This document shows positions 1-10,700 of a DNA stretch of 64,000 nt, in pieces (the stretch's first letter is position 1; each line of letters begins with the position of its first letter). A model generated the notes under the pieces. The model did not search any database and was not told the origin of the DNA. It saw only the letters and a list, made by a program, of their open reading frames with translations. The stretch lies in NCBI GenBank assembly GCA_964019055.1, contig OZ025211.1, positions 9,306,400 through 9,370,399 on the forward strand, in the 5' to 3' direction. The position numbers and the translations under genes are program-made. Source of the stretch: Anthopleura xanthogrammica (taxonomy: Eukaryota; Cnidaria; Anthozoa; Actiniaria; Actiniidae).

Positions 1-87
1 ATCCACGCGCCTTGTAACTTGCTACACTAGAGTGATTTAGCACCAGGATGCGAACGTGAAATATTTCTAGGTGCCCAGGGTTTTCAT

Positions 88-1299
88 ATCTTCACATGTG
101 AAAATATCAAATTTTTCAAATAGAGAAATATAGGTATTTGTATGGGTAATAGCATGGTTTGGAGTGATATTTGGCATAAATAACACGAGTGATATTTCAA
201 AACTGTTGTAATTTCACGAGCCGTCCTCGGCGAAAACACACTCAGCCATATAATACGTTGAATTAATTCCAGTAAGAATTGTGAATTATTTACAAAGAGT
301 TCGCTTTTGGATGCAAATAAGGACGCTCTAAGTCAGTATCCTTGCAGCGTGACATCTGCAATTCCTAGAAAAAGAAGTTGTAATTAAACATCGAATTTCT
401 TAGAATAGTGGATGTTTGCCCGGCTTTGGCGTTCAAAACATGCAGATCGAATCTTGAAGAACTCACAAACAGAGTCTTCGTTGCAGAAGACTATTAGGAC
501 AAAATTCTACTTCAATGTAGTTTCCTTCAAACTTAGTAACTTGGCATAATGTTTATAGTTGTGTCTAAAATGTTATTGCAGGTGGGGATAACCATATTGT
601 TTACGTTTGTTTCTTCCACGAATTTTTTATTAAGCAAAAAGTAGGTATTACAATTATTCCAATGATTCCAATACTATATGCGCGCGCGATAACTGCTAAC
701 ATGGACAAAATAATCAATCAGCAAAGTATTTATGAGCATTATGGTACAGGAAACCGTTTAGAAAAAGGCATTTCGATGAGAAAGAGTCAACATTTGGAAA
801 ACGAAAAAGTTTGAGTTGTCTTTGATGATAAAGGAAGATTTCTAGAACTTTTCTTTTTTCTACGGACACACTGAAGACACTAAGAAGTGAAATGATGAAG
901 AGACATAATTTATAAATATTGAAGGAAAGACATCCATCAATCAAGAATTTACCGGAAATTCTCCTTAGCTTTATCCAAGTAAGAGAACATTTTTTGATCT
1001 GTGCTTTCATGTTAGTGTTGTTTTTTGTCTCTGAAGGACTGTTGATTAGTTTTTGATATTTACTGTATACTTGGTGCCACTTTTAAGACTTCAATTTTTG
1101 TAATTTAATATTATTTATGTATTAAGTAAAGTAAAAAGTCATAACTTAAGTCCTATTTTTATTTGTATTCCTGTCTGTAATCCACGATGAAGCACAAACA
1201 GCTGCAGTCTGGATTTTAAGTAATATATACAATATGAGTGGCCGTGTTGTATCAGATATAGTCATTTGAAAAAACGTGGTCACTGACCGGCTCCGCGAC
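88..1299. repeat. 1.2-kb duplicated segment, copy 1
   Basis: From atcttcacatgtgaaaat to ctgaccggctccgcgac this segment recurs almost unchanged at about 3884-5092, differing by a few substitutions and small indels. Both copies carry the same 97-98-codon open frame on the minus strand (714-1010 here), which resembles nothing I know. Copy 1 lies between imperfect direct repeats atccacgcgccttg(t/c)aactt (1-38 and 1309-1346). No coding role is evident. Confidence 0.8.
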
Positions 1300-2559
1300 A
1301 CACACACATCCACGCGCCTTGCAACTTGCTACACTAGAGTGATTTTTTGTCAGTAGCGAGCAATATTAACATTTCATTTCAATATTATCTTGAGATCCTT
1401 TTCCTTGTTTACTTTATTCAGCTGTGCGGGATTTTTAATGCGCATGATCGATCCTCTATTTGTGCACAGGTATGTGAATAGACAGTTCCAATGCGAGGTT
1501 CCGTGCCTAATATGATGCTCGGTGATTTGTGAGTCTTCATATATTACAATATATGTCGTTTAAGTAAGAATATTATCGTTTCACTTAGACCGTATCTAGT
1601 GCTATATTTAAATCTAACCGAAGTTTACGGCGTTATATTTTTTATCCTCTACTTCGAACATGGTATTCTTTCTCTCTAAATTCTTACTCCTTTTTTCCTT
1701 CCTTTATTTCCTCCCTGCCTGCCTTCCTCCTTGGCCTGCTTAGCGGCGCATTGGGCGGTAGGGTTTCACAGAGCCTACGATTTGGCCAATGTGTAGGGTC
1801 TGGGAACGAAAATGCCCCCTTACACAAATGCGCCTCTACGCAGGCAGCTGGTTGCATTTCCAAGAAAATATCGAAGATTTAGTTTCCAATGGGCGGCCAA
1901 TGCCAACATCGCCCAAAACCAACCTTCTTTGCAGGATAAAAGAAAAGGGACTTGCTTAAGGTACTTATTTTTTCAGTAACACTTCATTCTATGATATCAT
2001 GTAGTGAATAGCTAGCTTTATTCGTTTGACAACAACTTTGCAATTAATTTTGCAAACTTTTGGATGGAAAAGCAAGGACTGCGTGCTAACACTAACTTGC
2101 ACCTGCGAGCGGCTGAAACGTTTTCTCTTAGTAAAATGAAGAAAGTTATGATAAAATGAATAGATTATTTTATTTAAATCGTGTGACTGCCATGACTAGG
2201 CTGCTTAATTCAAGATTGGATGCGACGTTTCGAAAAAATGATATTCATACAAGAGCATTGTAAATAGAATTGATATTAATGTTGTGAAAACAGCTACCTC
2301 GAAAATGATAACTTAAACTGATTTGAACCATCATTTCTTTCATAAGAGAAGTCTCTTCTAATGCTTAACGAGATTGATAGAGACTTCTTTTTATATATAT
2401 ATATTTTCGACGATGAGTAGCTGAATACAAAACACGGAAGAGACTAACTCTGACTATGACCAAAAATATTCTATTTGGACACGGAAATACTAACGTTTTG
2501 GAAGATATCTGGTTGGAATTTGTTTATAACACTAATATAAGATTTTCAAAGTATAATTT
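1300..2559. other. Intergenic, no gene recognised
   Basis: AT-rich sequence with a short pyrimidine run near 1690-1735. Open frames are short and show no domain or codon pattern that I would defend. Confidence 0.5.
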
Positions 2560-2599
2560 AAGCCCCACTCACACCAACTAAACAACCTTTAGAATGGGG

Positions 2600-2815
2600 G
2601 TATAAGTTTCGGATATATTTTTTAGAGTTATAAAACTCATGAATAATTAATGAGGAAAACACAATAGAAATCATTGTCCGTGGAGGAGGTTGTATATCAG
2701 ATACAAAATCGTCCTGACTTACATAAGCTTTAACTCCAACTTTCTTAGCCAAATTCAATTTTATCTTTAAAATTTTAGTAGAACATGAATGTATACACCT
2801 AGACGTTGCATAAGT
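2600..2815 (-). repeat. Dispersed palindromic repeat family, copy 1 (reverse)
   Basis: Reverse complement of segments at 5405-5610 and 25245-25420. Shared landmarks: cctcctccacggacaatgat, ttgtatcagatatacaa, aattattcatgagttttata. The family pairs with a palindrome built on gtgttgtatcagatata. It is probably a nonautonomous element. Confidence 0.7.
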
Positions 2816-2837
2816 AGTTCAATAAGCTCGTAGATCG

Positions 2838-2897
2838 TGTTTTATCAGGTCGAAAACCACTCGGCTACGCCTCATGGTTTTAAACCTGATAAAACAC
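2838..2897. repeat. Hairpin-forming inverted repeat
   Basis: gtgttttatcaggt(c)gaaaaccac pairs with tggttttaaacctgataaaacac around a loop of about 14 nt. It resembles in design the gtgttgtatcagatata palindromes elsewhere in the window. Confidence 0.65.
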
Positions 2898-2912
2898 TCC
2901 TACTCGTTTATT

Positions 2913-3727
2913 AAACAGTACAATCTCGTACCCAGAGCCCGCGTTTCTCCTGGCCAGCGCCGAAAAACGAGAGACTCTGGGGAAACGGAATTTTTTATCT
3001 GATTTTGGATAACCGGTTCTCTTAATGCGCATGCGTTTAAGCATAATTTAAAGATGGCGTCCAAAGTTCTTGCTCGAGATTTTGACGCAGCGATAGCGTT
3101 TTCAATGAAGAAAAGAAGTATAAAATTCTCTTTAAAAAATGAACAGCGAGAGTGCATTACATCAGTTCTAAAGGGAAATGACACGATTGCAGTACTGCCG
3201 ACTGGATATGGCAAATCCTTAATTTTCCAGCTTCTGCCTCACTCAAGGCTTTTGTCCCAAACAAATGTACTGAGTTGTAAAAATTAGGCAAATATTTCTT
3301 GCAGCTTCGGCACTTCATGTTTACAAGTATGTGTTTCTTGGACGTACTAAACTTTCGCGCCAAGGCAAGTTCGAACGTGAACGCAAACAACTTCGGATTT
3401 AAGAGCTGAATTTATTGTATTTAACTCTTATGCAAGACTAAAATAAATTAATCAATCCTTAAGCTATAATATAAATTATACTTTATTTAAAAAAAGCTAA
3501 TTGAGAGCAGAAGTCCCTAGATATTCCGTAAAATTTTTATTATTATGTCAGGGAAAGTCCTTTTCCGGTTATCCAATGAAAGTACTTCAGTCCGCTCATT
3601 TCCGGTTTCTCTATTGTTTATTAGAGAACCAATCAAAAACCTCAAAAAATTCCGTTTCCCCAGAGTCTCTCGTTTTTCGGCGCTGGCCAGGAGAAACGCG
3701 GGCTCTGGGTACGAGATTGTAAACAGT
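2913..3727. mobile_element. DNA-transposon-like unit with 77-bp inverted repeats and 7-bp target duplication
   Basis: Perfect inverted repeats of 77 bp lie at 2920-2996 and 3644-3720, starting acaatctcgtacccagagcc. Both ends are flanked by AAACAGT (2913-2919 and 3721-3727), consistent with a target-site duplication. The 647-bp interior holds the start of a RecQ-type helicase and no transposase. Long terminal repeats, a 7-bp duplication and a cellular gene fragment point to a nonautonomous, possibly gene-capturing, DNA transposon. The superfamily is not assigned. Confidence 0.72.
3054..3287 (+). pseudogene. N-terminal fragment of a RecQ-type DNA helicase
   Basis: The frame starts MASKVLARDFDAAIAFSMKK and reaches a Q-motif-like FSLKNEQRECI and Walker A AVLPTGYGKSLIFQLLP, then ends in a stop about 12 residues later. 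A RecQ helicase core needs about 350 more residues (DEAH box, motifs III-VI), which are absent here. The ATG sits in aagATGGCGtcc, as in genes with a start-site YY1-like motif, so the fragment may keep promoter sequence. It is certainly non-functional as a helicase in this form. Confidence 0.7.
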
Positions 3728-3883
3728 ACATAAAGAATTCCTTCTAGAAGCTCAATATTTACAAAGAGTTCGCTTTTGGATGCAAATCAGGCTCTCAGAC
3801 ATCTAGAATTCCTATAGAATTTCTGCTATAAGAAGTAGGTAACCATAGTGACGATATTTTTCACATGTGAAAATAATATCTTA

Positions 3884-5092
3884 TCTTCACATGTGAAAAT
3901 ATCAAATTTTTCAAATAGAGAAATATAGGTATTTGTATAGGTAATAGCATGGTTTGGAGTGATATTTGGCATAAATACCACGAGTGATATTTCAAAACTG
4001 TTGTAATTTCACGAGCCGTCCTCGGCGAAAACACACTCAGCCATATAATACTTGAATTAATTCCAGTAAGAATTGTGAATTATTTACAAAGAGTTCGCTT
4101 TTGGATGCAAATAAGGACGCTCTAAGTCAGTATCCTTGCAGCGTGACATCTGCAATTCCTAGAAAAAGAAGTTGTAATTAAACATCGAATTTCTTAGAAT
4201 AGTGGATGTTTGCCCGGCTTTGAGCGTTTAATAACATGCAGATCGAATCTTGAAGAACTCACAAACAGAGTCTTCGTTGCAGAAGACTATGAGGACAAAA
4301 TTCTACTTCAATGTAGTTTCCTTCAAACTTAGTAACTTGGCATAATGTTTATAGTTGTGTCTAAAATGTTATTGCAGGTGGGGATAACCATATTGTTTAC
4401 GTTTGTTTCTTCCACGAATTTTTTATTAAGCAAAAAGTAGGTATTACAATTATTCCAATGATTCCAATACTATATGCGCGCGCGATAACTGCTAACATGG
4501 ACAAAATAATCAATCAGCAAAGTATTTATGAGCATTATGGTACAGGAAACCGTTTAGAAAAAGGCATTTCGATGAGAAAGAGTCAACATTTGGAAAACGA
4601 AAAAGTTTGAGTTGTCTTTGATGATAAAGGAAGATTTCTAGAACTTTTCTTTTTTCTACGGACACACTGAAGACACTAAGAAGTGAAATGAAGAGACAGA
4701 TTTTATAAATATTGAAGGAAATACATCCATCAATCAAGAATTTTCCGGAAATTCTCCTTAGCTTTATCCAAGTAAGAGAACATTTTTTGATCTGTGCTTT
4801 CATGTTAGTGTTGTTTTTTGTCTCTGAAGGACTGTTGATTAGTTTTTGATATTTACTGTATACTTGGTGCCACTTTTAAGACTTCAATTTTTGTAATTTA
4901 ATATTATTTATGTATTAAGTAAAGTAAAAAGTCATAACTTAAGTCCTGTTTTTATTTGTATTCCTGTCTGTAATCCACGATGAAGCACAAACAGCTGCAG
5001 TCTGGATTTTAAGTAATATATACAATATGAGTGGCCGTGTTGTATCAGATATAGTCATTTGAAAAAACGTGGTCACTGACCGGCTCCGCGAC
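3884..5092. repeat. 1.2-kb duplicated segment, copy 2
   Basis: Same orientation as copy 1. Unlike copy 1, it continues past ctccgcgac into tacgcgactgaacc and merges with an inverted-repeat structure at 5011-5430. This suggests that copy 1 is truncated on its right side. Confidence 0.8.
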
Positions 5093-5430
5093 TACGCGAC
5101 TGAACCGAAACGGAGCATGGGTAGAAATCGCTGAAGTGCTTAATTATTCGCTCTGAAGTAGTTTTTTTTGCTTACTAATGAGATAACACAAGCAGCAACC
5201 CTTTCAACGTTTGTCTTCGGGTTTTGCGGAAGCATATTTAATCAGTGAAGAATTCAACAGCTTCAGTGATTTTTACCCATACTCCCATTCGGGCTAGTCG
5301 CGTAGTCGCGGAGCCGGTCAGTGACAACGTTTTTTCAAATGACTGTATACAACCACGAGACGAAGGCGAGTGATTGTATATCTGATACAACACGGACACT
5401 CATATTGTATATTACTTATGAAACGTCTAG
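5011..5430. repeat. Foldback element with nested inverted repeats
   Basis: Arms about 5011-5099 and 5290-5425 pair through aagtaatata(ta)caatatgagtg, gtgttgtatcagatata, gtcatttgaaaaaacgt and cactgaccggctccgcgacta. The inner part also pairs (catgggtagaaatcgctgaa with ttcagtgatttttacccat). Confidence 0.75.
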
Positions 5431-5610
5431 GTGTATACATTCATGTTCTACTCAAATTTTAAAGATAAAATTGAATTTTGGCTGAGAAAATTGGAGTTAA
5501 AGTTTATGCAAATCAGGACGATTTTGTATCAGATATACAACCTCCTCCACGGACAATGATTTCTATTGTGTTTTCCTTATTAATTATTCATGAGTTTTAT
5601 AATACTACAT
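5405..5610 (+). repeat. Dispersed palindromic repeat family, copy 2
   Basis: Forward copy of the family at 2600-2815 (reverse) and 25120-25420 (forward), joined directly to the right arm of the foldback at 5011-5430. Confidence 0.7.
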
Positions 5611-5619
5611 GCAAGGATT

Positions 5620-7638
5620 TTCCTCCGTTTTTCATCAATGCTTCAGGGATTTATAACTTTTGATGCATTGTTTCATATATTACTACGGTTTTTCCATTTC
5701 AAGTTAATGTTTAAGGTAATTCCGTAGTAATAGATCCGAATATAGAATTTTAATAAAACTTCGCACAGTTATTAGGTTAATGCTACTCATTCCAAAAATA
5801 AAATAAAAAAGTGGGGTCACCGTTCTCGTTTAGGCGCTAGATGACGGTAATTTATGGCATTTTTGGGGTCGTGCGAAAGAAATGTTCGAATCATGAGAAT
5901 CGAACAAAAGGCCCCACCACTTTCAGGAAGTCATTGCTAACATTAAAATATTTGCGTTATTCTTTCTTTTATGAAGCAAAGCAACAGTTGGATGCCGAAA
6001 ATTTTCCAGAAAATGCAGTCGTTGTAAAAAATAGGGACTTTTCAACTTCGATGTGCTCCCTAATATGCTCGTTTTCGCGTTACAGCTCGCTAAAGTACGA
6101 ATTTTGTCCTCGAAATGTAGTGACCGATAGGGGACTAGGGAAAGTTTACACACAAAAAAATATCCAAAAGACTGTGAACTCTTTCTAAATTTATACAAAA
6201 CTCTCATATCAATGCCATATAACCTTCGATTGATAATTTGCTGGTTGTTTTGGTTTGTTTTCTGTATTTTGTGTATTTTTAACAAACCGTTTTTATCAGC
6301 CGGCCGCCATCTTGAAACCGTAGTTATAGCCAATGTGCGCGAGCTCGCGCTGGCTAAAATCGTGCGCAGTAGCGCGTGTGCATTGCAAAACTATGGAATT
6401 ATCTTAAGAAAAAGAAAATAAGTAAAAAACAAACATTTTGACAAATTTCCAAACCTCTGACGTCACAACCGTGTTTACATTGCCTCATGCAAACATGGCT
6501 ATCAGCCAATTAGATCGCGCCTACTATAAAATAATTTCCAAGAAATGGTTTAATATCCCCAAGAAAAAAAAGACTGAAGACGAAGGTTTGATTCAGTTTA
6601 AGGTCCATTTTCGAGATAAAACGATGTCACATATAAACCATTGGTTAAAACCTGAACTTGCCGACCGAGAATTGTGTACCACGAACGAATATTGGAAATG
6701 ATAAATGATTGCAGGGCAACTCTATAGGCCTATTCTCTTTAGGTTGTGGTTAATCTCGTTATTGCATGTCAGAGAGTCAATTCGATTGATCCCCTTAGAA
6801 GTGAGACCGCACTTTAAGCCGCGTTTACGCGGACTGACCCGGTTTCATTAGGACACGGTTTCATGAGCAAGTCTCAGACAGCGTTTTCAAAACATCACGG
6901 TTTCATTACATATTCAATCGATGTCGTGTAAAGAAACGCAAACGGTTTCAATGGACTACTTCGACGATACGGCGGCCAACTTGAATCTGGATTAATGAAA
7001 AGGACCGTGTACGAAATGCCGGGGGGTTATACGTAGGATCTGATGAAGAAAAAAACAAATCTTGGCTCTCTCTGGCCCTATCATGCTGGTGACAAGCACC
7101 TCATTTTTGACTCACGGATACTCCGTAGGAGTATTTGTGAGTATATAAAATCAATTTTGCATTTCCATAAAAAACTGTGTAACAATGGTCTATTGTTCAA
7201 ATTCCAGACTCCAGACTGCTTTGCGCGCTCTGTTAACTGCTGTGATTCAAGGCTCATCTAAGTTTATATTGAGCAGTGTTCTTGGCTATGCAGATACTAA
7301 CCATTAGATTCAGTCACTCAAAGATAATCGCCAGTATTCTCTGCTTGAATAATCGAGGATTAGTAGCAAAACAAGGTTTAATTTGAAACCGGAATAACAT
7401 AAATTATTTTCCCGTTAATTTTACTCGTTAACTTTGTCCTGCAAAATGGTTTGCTTTTATTTTGGCGATTCTCACATGGTCTGGTTCAATTCAATGTTCT
7501 ATAAAGAACCGAAAGAGCCTCAAATACTGCTATAAATAACAATGAAAAATATTTAAAAATGCTTAATTTTACGCTTTTTACTCTAGATCGATAATATTTC
7601 ATGCCCATTTGACTCTTAAAAATCTTTTTTTGTTTCAG
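5620..7638. other. 5' flank and unplaced 5' UTR of the giant gene
   Basis: A 5' untranslated exon must lie upstream of the acceptor at 7638, but I cannot place it or a promoter. Several short open frames (for example 6438-6701) match no family I know. A hairpin near 7105-7140 and repeated cggtttcat words near 6840-6950 suggest decayed repeats. Confidence 0.4.
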
Positions 7639-7738
7639 ATGAAGCTTGTTCAAGTACTTTTAGTCCTGTTTCTTTCGACGCAGGGTAATGCGACATACAG
7701 CAGCGATGTAAATGGAACCCTCAAGAATTCCAGTGCAC
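7639..7738 (+). CDS. Coding exon 1: signal peptide
   Basis: The ATG lies directly after a pyrimidine-rich acceptor (tgtttcag), so the 5' UTR continues in at least one upstream exon that I could not place. The exon encodes a basic start (MK) and a hydrophobic run ([10 protein letters not shown]), then a small-residue, N-glycosylatable region (NAT, NGT, NSS). This is a classic cleavable signal peptide, with cleavage probably near residue 18-20. The donor is GTAAGT, phase 1. Confidence 0.85.
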
Positions 7739-10700
7739 GTAAGTAGGCAATGCTTATCAGTTATCAGTACGAGAGGAGAAAATAATAAAGCAGACTTTTG
7801 ACATTTTGCTCCATTTTTATTCATTACAGCTGTTCTTGCTGGTGAGCTAGTGGGCAACATCACTCTGACGCCTTCTCAAGGACCATTTGTGATAGAGAAA
7901 GACTTATTGGTCCCCGAAGGTTCTCAATTGATTTTAAAACCGGGAGTGCAACTGCTCTTTCGTCCTGGGACCAGTATACAAATCAATGGCTCCTTGGTTG
8001 CGGAAGGGAGCCCGGAAAACAAGGTTTTGTTTTCATCATTGCCTTACCCTAATGCAAGCTCAAACGCTAGCTACTACTATGGTAATGGAATACGCCTTGT
8101 TGATGGAAAAAATTACAATGAAGGACGAGTGGAAATATTAATGAACAATAGGTGGGGAGTTATCTGTGCAGATCATTGGACTAAAAAGGACACTGATGTT
8201 GCATGCAGACACCTGGGCTTCTTAGGGGCGAAGAGATCTTTCAAACCTCCTGTTGATAATACTAAACGTTATTTCATCGATTATGTACGATGCAACGGTG
8301 ATGAAAACAGCCTGTGGCACTGCAGATATAATACTTGGCCTAGCTATTGTAAGTGTTTTTAACGTTTATTTTAATGTATTTTTTTAATGGTCGAAGCTTA
8401 CTAGTTAATATTCAACAAAATTGAATTACACTTTTTAAAAAGCATTTTAGTGTACGGTTGGCATGTAAACAACAGTTATAAACGGCGTAATACAGACATT
8501 TTATTTTACTTTTAATTCTTGTTTACCAAGTTCATACAGGCCTAGACTTGCATCCAGAAAAACAACTGCAATAAGTACTTACGTATAATTAATATTTTTG
8601 GCCGGCCTTTGAATATTCTTTGAATATCATCATTCTACTCTGGAGATAGAAAATGGATTGTATACGTTCTTAGAGAGTCATGTTGTAAACAGTTTAAGGT
8701 ATCAGGATATGATTAGGACCCCTATACGCGCTACCTCAAATTTCGCACGGGATTTACAACATTTTGCCATAAATGTATACATTTTCTGAAAGCTAAATAA
8801 ATGTAGTTTTCGAATATCTATTTATAAGTGTCTGTTTTGGAACACAAAAAAAGTGATTGGGTTCAAAGTGACATTCTGCCTCACTTCATTCGACGACTTC
8901 CCGCAGGGTCAGAATTTCCGCTATGTCGATCAAAATTACATTTATTAGCATACTCCTTGGATAATAAAAAACAGTGTCTCAGATTTTTGATATCTTTTTT
9001 AGATCGTGCGCAATGACGCGTTAAATCCGGAAGTTGGAAATTTCGGTGGTTATGATTGCAAAATAGACAATATCTTTTGAATGAAAAATCATTTCAAAAA
9101 TCTGAGACATCGTTTTTTTAGATCGCGTTGTGATTTATTATAATCCAAAGTTTCAGTTCGATCCAATTTAATCCAAAAGAGCTAGAATGTTTTTAAAACG
9201 ATATTTTGGTCACTCAAAAACTGCGGAGAAAGCCAATAACTTTTTTAGTGTCGAGAAACAGAAAATTCCATATTGATTTTTAAAAACTACGTTTATTTAG
9301 CTTTCAGAAAATGTATACTTTTATATAATAATATTGAAAAGGCAGCGAGAAATTTGGCTCGCGTTTAAAGTAATCTCGAAGGCCCCAAACGTATCCTGAT
9401 ACCTTAACTAGAATAACAAATGTAAATTTTTTCCAAGAACTGAACAAAGGTTTGACCTTGTGCTTTTCCGAAGACGAGTCAAAAAATTCCTCTAAAATAA
9501 AATTGTCAGTCGAATTTGTGGTTAACAGTGACCAACTAACTGCAGATCACTGGCTCGTTTGCTCGCTTGCTTGTTTACTCACGGAGTCAATCACCACGCA
9601 CTTGACTGCTGCCTGACTAACTTCATTTTGTACTTTTTTTTAACTTTTGTTCAGGCAGTTCTTACCCTATTGGTATTGAATGCGTGGGCTTGCAAAGGTT
9701 TCTCAAGGAAAAAGTGAAATGGCGTGGGATGTCCTTCATGATGCGGCCTCATGGACCACTATCAATACTGAAGCACGTTACCATTGAAGATGCAGTTTTT
9801 GCCTTGAACGTCACATACCAAGCACCGAAAATGAGCAGCCTCACTATCAGGAACTCCATCCATGGTGTACAATTAAACCACTTGATCAAGCAAAGCAAAC
9901 TTGAAGTCACAGACATTTTGGTTTATGGTAACATTCTTACTGGCATGAGGATTATGAGCTCGAAGTCCAAAGTCAGAATTCGTAATTCGTCCTTTACGAC
10001 AACATCTTCGGGAGATGGGTTGTCATTTGAAGATGAGACAGTGCCTATTGATTTCTGTTCTTGGAGCCAAAACTCGACTCTCGTATATCCCTTAACGTTT
10101 AGTGCGTCATCTGATAGCAACCATGGCTATTGCTCTAAGGTTTGTTCTAAAATATTATGTGACATTTAAAATTATTTCCTATAATCTTTATTACCTTGTT
10201 GCGATTAAATAGTTCCGCCCAGACCTATTTCATTACGAGATCATAGACAATCTTCCATAATTGTTTTTTTAAATCTAATTTTCTCCTAACAAATGGTGCC
10301 GGAAATCTTGGCCTAGAATCATATAACTTTCTCGTATACATCATGTTTTGCAAAATAAAAGAACTCGATTATAGAACGGAGTTATCTTGCTTTGACTCCC
10401 ATTTTGGTAAAAGTTATTTGTCTCATATGAATGACATTTCTCCTTGTGGCAATCGTATGGAGCAACGAGGATTAATATTTTTATTCTTCATTCGGTTGTT
10501 AAAATTTAAGAACGTTAAAACGTACATGCATTTCTCAAAGTACATGTTTTCGGTCGATTTGATTTTGATATACATCATAGTTATAGTTATGCACCATATT
10601 CATACAGTGGTTATTCATGATACTCTTTCAGCCCCTCCCTAACCCACCCATTTTCCCCAACAAACGCCAAAACCCCAGTCTTCCTAAGCATAAGATTCAT

